Below are positions 1 to 6,012 of a DNA stretch of 64,000 bases, piece by piece. Source of the DNA: an uncultured Alistipes sp. (GTDB lineage: Bacteria > Bacteroidota > Bacteroidia > Bacteroidales > UBA932); contig CABMPD010000012.1 of the NCBI GenBank assembly GCA_902388455.1, positions 1-64,000 on the forward strand. Direction: 5' to 3'. A program made the position numbers and the translations under genes. Position 1 is the first letter of the stretch. Each line of letters begins with the position of its first letter. Below the pieces are notes generated by a model that saw only the letters and a program-made list of their open reading frames with translations, was not told where the DNA came from and ran no database searches.

Positions 1-100
1 CGTTTTTTGTGCATTCTCCTTACCATTTTCTGTGCACTCGTGATTTCTGTTTACACCAAGTAGTACAAACCAGGTCCGACTTGAGCCAACTTTATACAAC

Positions 101-356
101 TTGGAACTAGTAGGACCCAATAGTAATATTCTCTGTTCAAATCAATACGGTATTTACCGGATGCTTACAGAGCACTCCAGGCACCGCTCTTTCAACAACT
201 TCATTGTCAACATTCTCTCGGCTATCGCTGCTTATTTACTTTTTCTTCCCCAAAAAGCCATCGGTGGACGTCTCATTTATCAATTACGGACAACTGGTCC
301 TGAAATTGCATATTTTGCGTTGTCGGAGGCAAAAAAGAAAGTCGCTGAATGTTTGA
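101..356 (+). pseudogene. Degraded C-terminal end of an IS982-like transposase
   Basis: The frame from about 160 reads TEHSRHRSFNNFIVNILSAI and ends in AAYL. After a +1 shift at the C/A run 248-256 it continues PKKPSVDVSFINYGQLVL and stops at 354-356. From memory, HSRHRS-x-NF-x-N, a Phe/Pro-Lys-Lys-Pro-Ser stretch and a terminal Gln-Leu-x-Leu are typical of the C-terminus of IS982-family transposases of Bacteroidota; this was not searched. Nothing resembling the catalytic part is present, so this is a fragment broken by a frameshift. It runs into the terminator at 331-371. It lies outside the tRNA-Phe repeat, on the old chromosome side or in another element beyond the window. Confidence 0.45.
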
Positions 357-371
357 AATTCAGCGACTTTC
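331..371 (-). terminator. Rho-independent terminator (minus strand), probably the original tRNA-Phe terminator
   Basis: A perfect 14-bp stem (337-350 with 358-371) with a 7-base loop is followed on the minus strand by six U residues (A-run 331-336). It lies 21 bases beyond the left copy of the tRNA-Phe 3' segment. I infer it terminated tRNA-Phe before the island separated it from the gene; the present tRNA-Phe has a different terminator at 3836-3868. Confidence 0.8.
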
Positions 372-391
372 ATTATTTAGCTTCTTAATTT

Positions 392-450
392 AGTGGTGCC
401 ACCGGGAATCGAACCAGGGACACAAGGATTTTCAGTCCTTTGCTCTACCA
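392..450. repeat. Left attachment-like copy of the tRNA-Phe 3' segment (59-bp direct repeat)
   Basis: These 59 bases are identical to 3877-3935, which cover the 3' three-quarters of tRNA-Phe (anticodon arm through acceptor 3' strand) plus two flanking bases. The 5' acceptor and D arm are absent, so this copy is not a tRNA gene. A full tRNA at one end of an AT-rich insert and a truncated 3' copy at the other is the usual signature of integration into a tRNA gene. Confidence 0.9.
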
Positions 451-538
451 CTATGTATCTCTCTAAGAGTTACTGCTGTAACAATTTTTTTCTGTCTATG
501 GTTAAAACATTTTGGAAAACACGGACATGCTTTCTGGG

Positions 539-955
539 TTAAACATTATTCTTTAATTTATCATTGTGCTTCCCTGCACTTACATCTGCAATGACCTCTT
601 TTATCTTTTGCAGCAAGATGGGAATATCAAGTTTTATAGTATTAAAAACTTTTTCAGGGTCTGTTGCAGCATATTCATGGGATATGATATTTCTCATGCC
701 CACAATGCTTCTCCAAGAGATTTCGGGATAGCATTTGTCCAAAAATTTCCTGTCTGTCAGCTCATCTATTTTCCTGACAGTCTCACCTATTGTCTGCAAG
801 CACATACAGGTGGAGTTATAAAGCACCATGCCAGACTGTGAGCACAAGAAGTCATTGAGTTCTTTCACACCATCTGTCGTATCTATAATAAACTCAGCCT
901 GATACCTGATATAATCCAGCATATCAAGCATGATGTCTTTAGACATATACTGCAT
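539..955 (-). CDS. HepT-like HEPN-domain RNase toxin (DUF86)
   Basis: A 138-residue protein whose length and sequence fit the DUF86/HepT family. The motif RNIISHEY at residues 88-95 matches the HEPN signature R-x4-H-x-Y: Arg88 and His93 would be the RNase residues, and Tyr95 is the position that the antitoxin adenylylates in characterised HepT/MntA pairs. It overlaps the end of the nucleotidyltransferase gene upstream (939-955), so the two should be translationally coupled. A second start at codon 4 (946) would shorten the overlap to 8 bases. The module is AT-rich and lies inside the tRNA-Phe island, consistent with acquisition. Toxicity here is inferred from the family. Confidence 0.88.
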   Translation of the reverse strand: MQYMSKDIMLDMLDYIRYQAEFIIDTTDGVKELNDFLCSQSGMVLYNSTCMCLQTIGETVRKIDELTDRKFLDKCYPEISWRSIVGMRNIISHEYAATDPEKVFNTIKLDIPILLQKIKEVIADVSAGKHNDKLKNNV

Positions 956-1229
956 CTCTTTCCAAGTTTTTCCTGAACAACGGTCTCATAACAGCACCAA
1001 GAGAAATCAAGTCTACCTTGCATTTGAAAAGCTCTTCCAACTCATTCTGAATGCCTGCCATACTGAAAAAAGACGGAGTTCTCATTTTCACGCAGACATC
1101 AATGTCACTGTATGGCAACTGCTCACCTCTGGCACAACTGCCGAACAGGCCAAGAGCTTCTATTCCATAGGCATCACCCCTTTCAGCTTTATACTGCCTC
1201 AGTTTCTCCAAAATCTCCTTTGTCTGCAT
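939..1229 (-). CDS. MntA-like minimal nucleotidyltransferase antitoxin
   Basis: A 96-residue minimal nucleotidyltransferase. It has the exact G-S-x10-D-x-D motif: Gly30-Ser31 in GLFGSCARGE, then Asp42 and Asp44 in SDIDVCV. In the family these bind nucleotide and metal and transfer AMP to the HEPN partner, which silences it. The gene precedes its HEPN partner and overlaps it, the standard order for MntA-HepT systems in which antitoxin is made first. Length is usual for the family. The short, MNT-fold-only form argues against an aminoglycoside or DNA-polymerase-type enzyme. Confidence 0.88.
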   Translation of the reverse strand: MQTKEILEKLRQYKAERGDAYGIEALGLFGSCARGEQLPYSDIDVCVKMRTPSFFSMAGIQNELEELFKCKVDLISLGAVMRPLFRKNLERDAVYV

Positions 1230-1585
1230 AATATTAACTTTTACACCGCTAATTTAGCAAAATATTCCGACTTGATGGCTTCTTCTGCTAATACTTCTTT
1301 TAAATTCTACAATGAATAATCCGGCATAATGATAAAACATAAGAGACCCTATTGGCCTTGTTCTTGTAATCCCTTATGGCTATACATGGGAAAAACTAAG
1401 TGTTTTCAGATTAATACTAAAATTATCTATCTCATTATATGGCAGTACTTATGTAGTCTAAGTCTTTTATTTCTTCACAACTATTTTTTTGATTAAAGAT
1501 GTTTGTTCTGTTGTCACAGACACATTCAAATTCTTGTCAAGAAGAAATGTAAAACCAACTCTTTTCGTATGGGTAAATATCTGAT
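1230..1585. other. Non-coding stretch inside the island, with a possible coding remnant
   Basis: No intact gene is seen. On the minus strand at about 1240-1340 two frames joined by a frameshift at an A-run read AGLFIVEFK then EVLAEEAIKSEYFAKLAV and a stop. This looks like the decayed end of an unidentified gene just upstream of mntA. The rest (1340-1585) is AT-rich with no recognisable feature. Confidence 0.3.
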
Positions 1586-1999
1586 TCATTCTAAGTCATT
1601 ATTACTGATAATTAGTTTATCAAAATTGATTATCCACTTGTTTTCCATTAGAAAAGGTATGCCAAGAATTCCATGTATCTGCACTCCTGTTTCTTCTTGT
1701 ACTTGCGCTATGGCTTCAGAAGCATCAAGCACTGCGAAAGTGGAAGAGTAGTCAACTCCCTCAAAATTGAACGTGGCTTCAATGACAGGGGCTTCTTTAT
1801 AATGCCCCTCAATTCCCATTGTTCTATAACTACTGTCAAGTAGCTTGAACTCATCTTTGAAATGTTCATACACAAAATCAAAAAGGGTGTTATGGGTAGA
1901 ACCTGTGTCAATAAGAAAACACAAGTTCTTTAGTTTGCCTGATGTCACTATCAATGGTAAGCCTGTCTTTTGCAAACCGAATGTTAATGGAAATTCCAT
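1586..1999 (-). CDS. Retropepsin-like aspartyl protease-fold protein
   Basis: A 137-residue single-domain protein. FLIDTGSTHN at residues 28-37 carries the catalytic Asp-Thr-Gly-Ser of retropepsins (Asp31), and IHGILGIPFL near residues 108-117 matches the hydrophobic-hydrophobic-Gly flap-side motif of the family. One such domain must dimerise to form an active site. There is no signal peptide, so it should act in the cytoplasm. It is the last gene of a three-gene minus-strand operon (3168 to 1586) with gaps of 6 and 2 bases, so its substrate may be one of its partners; that is inference. Small retropepsins also occur as stand-alone proteins of unknown role. Confidence 0.75.
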   Translation of the reverse strand: MEFPLTFGLQKTGLPLIVTSGKLKNLCFLIDTGSTHNTLFDFVYEHFKDEFKLLDSSYRTMGIEGHYKEAPVIEATFNFEGVDYSSTFAVLDASEAIAQVQEETGVQIHGILGIPFLMENKWIINFDKLIISNNDLE

Positions 2000-2001
2000 A
2001 A

Positions 2002-2292
2002 CTATAGATTGTTGTTAAAAATCAATTCTTCTTTTGAACATAAATAATATGATTCATCATCAAACTGAATAACAAACCAGTTCCTCGCTTGAGACACAAT
2101 ATCCATCATAGATATTAATCCTAATCGTGGAGATACATTCACATAATAATATTCTTCATTGTGATAAAAGAATAATCTTTTGAACTTTGTCCAATTTCCA
2201 TCATGTACTTCATCTATTGGGTCAATATGCACTTTCCCATATTTCATTGAAAAATCCAACAAAGTTTGTTTTGACATTATTTTTCTTTCCAT
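2002..2292 (-). CDS. Hypothetical protein of the island operon
   Basis: I do not recognise this 96-residue protein. It is rich in aromatic and acidic residues (FFYHNEEYYYVNVSPRLG; WFVIQFDDESYY) and has no signal peptide, membrane segment or Cys/His cluster, which suggests a small soluble beta-rich domain. Met6 (2277) is an alternative start. It sits 6 bases after the leucine-rich-repeat gene and 2 bases before the protease gene, so all three are almost certainly co-transcribed and perhaps co-dependent. Confidence 0.65.
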   Translation of the reverse strand: MERKIMSKQTLLDFSMKYGKVHIDPIDEVHDGNWTKFKRLFFYHNEEYYYVNVSPRLGLISMMDIVSQARNWFVIQFDDESYYLCSKEELIFNNNL

Positions 2293-2298
2293 ATACTA

Positions 2299-3168
2299 TC
2301 AGTCTATATTCCAATAATTACTTTCATCACCTTCAAAAGCATCAAGTCTTTGGTCTTCCCAATCCTCTTTATATTCCAATGAATCATTTAGTTGCTCTTC
2401 TCTATATTCTTTCCATTCAAGATATTGCCTATAAGATATTGTAGTTGGTCTGATACGGGATTGTACATTTTCAATGTGCTGGCCATCTGAAACTGTAATG
2501 CTATAAAGATTTATATTTTTCCTGCAGTCTAAGTTCTTTAGTTTTAGATTATTCCCGAGATATAAGTCATAATGTAAATCATTACACGCACAATTCAAAC
2601 TTATCAGTTCATTGCACTCTCGTACATCGAGGCTATACAACTGATTCTCGGAGCAATCCAAGGTTTGAAGTTCTTTTAAGGATTGCACATCCAATTCATC
2701 TAATTTACATCTTCTCACACTGAGCATTGTTAGTTCTCCATTGTTGGATAAATCAATATATTCCAATGGGTTAAATCCACAAGAAAGAATTTTCAAGCTC
2801 CTATTATTTAAACAATTCAAATAATTTAAATTGCATTCTCGACAATATAAAGATATTAGATTGTGATTGTTTTGAATATCAAGATTATTTTTCAAGGGAT
2901 TACCATAGCAGCTCAAATGTCTCAATGCTTTATTCTTAGAAATATCAATGTACTCAAGATTGTTTCTTGAGCAATCAAGGATTTCCAAATTACTGAGAAA
3001 TTCGATTCCTGCAATAGAATTAATACCTCTCTGAGAGCAAAGGACTTTTGTGATGGTCAATGCCTCTGTAAGTGATATTTCCCCATCATCATCTTTGTCA
3101 AAGTTGTCAATAAGATACTTTTTAAAGACCTTATCTGGGAAATTGATAACTCTCAAATCTATATCCAT
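2299..3168 (-). CDS. EF-hand / leucine-rich-repeat protein
   Basis: A 289-residue protein starting at the Met of MDIDLRVINFPDK. An in-frame extension to 3270 exists but reads as low-quality sequence. Residues about 20-32 (DKDDDGEISLTEA) form an EF-hand calcium loop. From about residue 45 to 235 there are at least eight repeats of about 21-23 residues of the form L-x2-L-x-C-x2-N-x-L, the Cys-containing LRR type common in Bacteroidota surface and internalin-like proteins. The C-terminal 50 residues are charged and acidic. No signal peptide is visible from this start, unusual for such proteins, so a cytoplasmic recognition role is possible. First gene of the operon with 2002-2292 and 1586-1999. 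Confidence 0.75.
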   Translation of the reverse strand: MDIDLRVINFPDKVFKKYLIDNFDKDDDGEISLTEALTITKVLCSQRGINSIAGIEFLSNLEILDCSRNNLEYIDISKNKALRHLSCYGNPLKNNLDIQNNHNLISLYCRECNLNYLNCLNNRSLKILSCGFNPLEYIDLSNNGELTMLSVRRCKLDELDVQSLKELQTLDCSENQLYSLDVRECNELISLNCACNDLHYDLYLGNNLKLKNLDCRKNINLYSITVSDGQHIENVQSRIRPTTISYRQYLEWKEYREEQLNDSLEYKEDWEDQRLDAFEGDESNYWNID

Positions 3169-3835
3169 TTTTGATGTTTTTTTACGGCATACCACAAAAA
3201 GAAAGGTGCTGGCCCAACCTTGATTGTCATTCTGAAGGTATCGCCAAACACCTAATATCCATACAAACAAGTAAAGCCCGCACCTACGATGTGGAGCATT
3301 TACCCTTGCTTTTTGATGGATACATTCTGTTAAATTGGCGATTTTTCAGAATTCATCAAGCAAGAGGAAAAACACCTCTTTTTCAATATGTCTGTCTAAA
3401 CTTCTATTTCGTTGTTAATCATTTTATTTTGACGCAAATTTACAATAAATTTGTAGTGAACAAGATTTTGATTATCAATTTATTTGAAGTCAATCCATAT
3501 TGCATCACCTGTTCAGGCTATACATTGCTTGCAAATGTAATGTTTTAACACATTGCGCTCCACTACGGCTGATGATTTTAAGCCCTCATACCAAATTTCC
3601 TGTATTCAGACCACAAATCATCTCCTATCATTCTCATCGGAATAGCAAAATTACTCCAAATGCCGAATTACCAATTGTAATCCATATCAGAGAATGGAAT
3701 GTCCAAGTACTTGTTGAATTTGAGCAAGGAATCCCCAAATTAAGACTCTGCGGATGTCCGCAGTTGTCATTTCGGTTAAAACACTGGAGAAAACATTTCC
3801 CTGTTTCAGCCTGAATTTCGGCCATTTTCAGACAT
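3169..3835. other. About 670 bp without a recognisable gene (right part of the island)
   Basis: Open frames here (for example 3500-3814 plus, 3634-3825 minus) have no recognisable motif and no convincing ribosome site. The segment upstream of 3168 should hold the promoter of the minus-strand LRR operon. I see no integrase, excisionase or inverted-repeat ends. Confidence 0.4.
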
Positions 3836-3868
3836 AAAAAAAAGAGAGTTACTTTTCAGTAACTCTCT
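3836..3868 (-). terminator. Rho-independent terminator of tRNA-Phe
   Basis: An 11-bp perfect stem (3843-3853 with 3858-3868, 4-base loop) is followed on the minus strand by a U-run (A-run 3836-3842), 10 bases beyond the tRNA-Phe 3' end. It differs from the terminator at 331-371, so I infer it arrived with the island. Confidence 0.85.
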
Positions 3869-3876
3869 GGCTTTCA

Positions 3877-3935
3877 AGTGGTGCCACCGGGAATCGAACC
3901 AGGGACACAAGGATTTTCAGTCCTTTGCTCTACCA
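3877..3935. repeat. Right attachment-like copy (within intact tRNA-Phe)
   Basis: Identical over 59 bases to 392-450. It covers the tRNA-Phe 3' portion plus two downstream bases. Together the copies delimit a unit of about 3.5 kb. Confidence 0.9.
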
Positions 3936-3951
3936 ACTGAGCTATGGCACC
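3879..3951 (-). tRNA. tRNA-Phe (GAA)
   Basis: A 73-nt gene on the minus strand. The acceptor GGTGCCA pairs with TGGCACC, and the discriminator is A. The D arm begins GCTCAG, the anticodon loop CTGAAAA gives anticodon GAA, and the T arm contains GGTTCGATTCC. CCA is not encoded. The gene is intact and serves as the integration site of the island on its 3' side. Confidence 0.97.
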
Positions 3952-3986
3952 ATGTCAGTCCGTAACCTTCGTTTGGTTTGGGAGCG

Positions 3987-4017
3987 CAAAAGTAAGAGTT
4001 ATTTCGGAAATTCCAAA
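3987..4017 (-). promoter_or_regulatory. Promoter of tRNA-Phe (Bacteroidota type)
   Basis: On the minus strand TTTG (4017-4014), then 19 bases, then TACTTTTG (3994-3987), an exact fit to the Bacteroidota -33/-7 consensus. It is 36 bases upstream of the tRNA 5' end. Confidence 0.85.
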
Positions 4018-4064
4018 ATTTTCTGTGAAAAAAGTAGCGGAAAATATGTGATGTCTCTGGGCGG

Positions 4065-4874
4065 TCAGCGTCCGGCACTGTATGAGCGGCCCTTGGAGAC
4101 GATGAACCTGAATATGTTGAGGGCAGTGGTATCGCCGCCGGCGGTTAGGCCTTCGGGGTGGAACTGCACTCCCCATATCGGACGGCCGTCGATGCACTCG
4201 ATGGCCTCCACGATGGAGTCGGCGGGGGACCAGGCGGCCACTCTGAAGCCCGGGGCTATGTCCTTGGCGGACTGGTGGTGGGTGGAGTTGACCATATATG
4301 CTCCGGTGCCGGCTATGTCAGCGAGCCACGTGCCTTCTACAGGGTGGATGGAGTGGATGGGCCTGAGGTTGGTGAAGGACTGATAGTGGTCGGTCTTAGA
4401 CGGCTTTTGGGATGGAATGTCCTGGTAGAGGGTACCGCCAAATGCTATGTTGATCAGCTGCTCGCCCCTGCAGATGCCGAGGACCGGTATGCCGCGGGCG
4501 GCAGCAGTCCGGACGAGGTAGAGGTCGTAGCTGTCACGCAGAGTGTCGACAGTCCCTAATTCAGGATGAGGCTCTTCGCCGTAGATGGCGGGATTGAGGT
4601 CCTCGCCTCCGGTGAGGACGAGGGCGTCGATGCCGTCCAGCATGCCGGAAAGGGCAGCAGTGTCCTCGGTAACCGGCAGAAGGTAGGGGATGCCTCCGGC
4701 CTTGATGACTGCCTCGCTGTATTTGCGGCCGATGCGGGAGTTGTTGTCGGTCACGGCGCAGGAGATGCCGATGACGGTATTCTCATGGCCTGTCTCATCG
4801 GCGCTGTCAGATGAGCAGGAGCAGATGAGTGCCGCCGACATGATGAAAGATGTGGTCAGGATGATAGTTTTCAT
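4065..4874 (-). CDS. Exported glutamine-amidotransferase-fold hydrolase (peptidase C26, PuuD-like lipoprotein)
   Basis: A 269-residue protein starting at MKTIILTTSF; the longer frame upstream runs through tRNA-Lys and is rejected. The N-terminus is a lipoprotein signal ending LICSC (lipid-anchored Cys near residue 19). The rest is a class I amidotransferase/peptidase C26 domain: LTGGEDLNPAIYGE, the nucleophile elbow LGICRGEQ, and the His-Glu pair in VQFHPE, with STHHQSAKDI between them. The family includes gamma-glutamyl-GABA hydrolases (PuuD) and other gamma-glutamyl hydrolases. PuuD itself is cytoplasmic, so the lipoprotein form suggests hydrolysis of gamma-glutamyl compounds in the periplasm; the substrate is unknown. 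It lies downstream of tRNA-Lys and its terminator. Confidence 0.85.
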   Translation of the reverse strand: MKTIILTTSFIMSAALICSCSSDSADETGHENTVIGISCAVTDNNSRIGRKYSEAVIKAGGIPYLLPVTEDTAALSGMLDGIDALVLTGGEDLNPAIYGEEPHPELGTVDTLRDSYDLYLVRTAAARGIPVLGICRGEQLINIAFGGTLYQDIPSQKPSKTDHYQSFTNLRPIHSIHPVEGTWLADIAGTGAYMVNSTHHQSAKDIAPGFRVAAWSPADSIVEAIECIDGRPIWGVQFHPEGLTAGGDTTALNIFRFIVSKGRSYSAGR

Positions 4875-4902
4875 ACTGCAAATATTGAATACGCAAACCG
4901 CT

Positions 4903-4940
4903 GAAAAACAGCGAAAGCCGCTTTTCGGGCGGCTCTCGCG
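4903..4940 (-). terminator. Terminator of tRNA-Lys
   Basis: A GC-rich imperfect hairpin (4911-4939, left arm GCGAAAGCCGC) is followed on the minus strand by five U residues (A-run 4904-4908). It lies between tRNA-Lys and the lipoprotein hydrolase gene. Confidence 0.7.
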
Positions 4941-4952
4941 GAGGTTTTCGGG

Positions 4953-5025
4953 TGATCTGCTTGGGGCTCGAACCCAAGACCCCAACATTAAAAGTGTTGT
5001 GCTCTACCAACTGAGCTAGCAGATC
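4953..5025 (-). tRNA. tRNA-Lys (TTT)
   Basis: A 73-nt gene on the minus strand. The acceptor GATCTGC pairs with GCAGATC, discriminator A; anticodon loop CTTTTAA gives TTT; the T arm contains GGTTCGAGCC. CCA is not encoded. Confidence 0.97.
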
Positions 5026-5059
5026 AGTTCCGCTTTACAGCTATGGGCTAAACGGGCGG

Positions 5060-5117
5060 CAAAAGTAGTTAAAAAGATTTAAAGTTGCAAACTTTTGTGT
5101 GTTTTTGGATAATTTTG
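5060..5117. promoter_or_regulatory. Divergent promoters: tRNA-Lys (minus) and gene at 5122 (plus)
   Basis: Minus strand: TTTG (5091-5088), 20 bases, TACTTTTG (5067-5060), upstream of tRNA-Lys. Plus strand: TAATTTTG (5110-5117) with TTG at 5085-5087, ending only four bases before the ATG at 5122. The two overlap, so they may compete. Confidence 0.7.
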
Positions 5118-5121
5118 CATC

Positions 5122-6003
5122 ATGGGACAATTTGAACAGGAATTATGTGACTATTTTCAGGAATGCGGTGCCGGTATTTGCGTTGAGCGTGTGAACCGCA
5201 GTTTGTATGTCATCCGTTGTGAAGGAAAGGGACTGGCTGTAATAACGGTACCGCTTCTTTATTTTGAAGAAGGCGGGAGTCCCGAAGAGCTGATGGAGGT
5301 GAAGCGGACAGCCGGTGGGGAGGATGTCCTATGCCTCTATGAAGACCGTTGGCGCAGTTCCGGCCCTTTGGTGCGGTCAATGCTGCAAGTTCGTCTGGGA
5401 ATGGGAAGTAGGGTTTTTGCCCGAAACTGTGAGGTACGGGAGATCGGGACGGAAGCTGCTGCAGTTTTCTTGGAACGCAATCATCTCTACGGTCATGCCA
5501 GGGCCCGTTATCGTTTCGGGCTGTTCCGGTTCCGTTCGACTGGTGCGGGTGAGGCGACTATGGACAGCACTCAGCCGCTGGTGGCGGTTGCCGCATTTTC
5601 CAAAGGGAGGGAAATGACCGACGGAACAATGTCTTATGAGTGGGTACGCTATGCCTCTGTTAGGGGAGTGCGGATTGTAGGAGGAATGGGAAGGCTTCTG
5701 GATGCCTTTGTGATGGACAGGACGGGCAAGGACTGTCCCGGCGCTTTCGAGGTTATGACTTACTGCGACCTGGAGTGGTATGACGGACGCTCATACCACC
5801 GCCTGGGATTTGAGGACGCAGGGCTGCGTCCGCCCGTTGCATTTATGTGTCCGGTGGACGGTGGCAGGAGGATACATGAGGGCAAATTAACCACCGACCG
5901 TCGTTTCAGACATCTGCTGCAGGATGGGAGCGGGGCGGGGGAGAGAATGGTCCGCATCCTGAATACCGGCAGTCGGAAGCTCATACTCCGTTGCGGTGTC
6001 TGA
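5122..6003 (+). CDS. Hypothetical protein with an acetyltransferase-like (phage Mom-like) domain
   Basis: A 293-residue protein of uncertain function. The middle reads FLERNHLYGHARARYRFGLF, then LVAVAAFSKGRE, YEWVRYASVRGVRIVGGMGR, and MTYCDLEWYDGRSYHRLGFE. This order (substrate loop, beta strands, Arg/Gly-rich acetyl-CoA-like loop, final Gly-Phe) resembles the GNAT-related domain in phage Mom-like and homing-endonuclease-associated proteins. The similarity is from memory and moderate. There is no signal peptide or membrane segment. The -7 box ends four bases before the start codon, so the mRNA may be nearly leaderless. It is convergent with clpC, with 9 bases between the stops. Confidence 0.6.
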   Translation: MGQFEQELCDYFQECGAGICVERVNRSLYVIRCEGKGLAVITVPLLYFEEGGSPEELMEVKRTAGGEDVLCLYEDRWRSSGPLVRSMLQVRLGMGSRVFARNCEVREIGTEAAAVFLERNHLYGHARARYRFGLFRFRSTGAGEATMDSTQPLVAVAAFSKGREMTDGTMSYEWVRYASVRGVRIVGGMGRLLDAFVMDRTGKDCPGAFEVMTYCDLEWYDGRSYHRLGFEDAGLRPPVAFMCPVDGGRRIHEGKLTTDRRFRHLLQDGSGAGERMVRILNTGSRKLILRCGV

Positions 6004-6012
6004 ATGTACCGG

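Noticed and set aside
392..450. A second, functional tRNA-Phe gene
   Set aside because: The 5' acceptor strand and D arm are missing, so it cannot fold as a tRNA.
3500..3825. Open frames of 104 (plus) and 63 (minus) codons at the right end of the island
   Set aside because: No domain, ribosome site or conserved pattern is visible and the two overlap each other in opposite directions.
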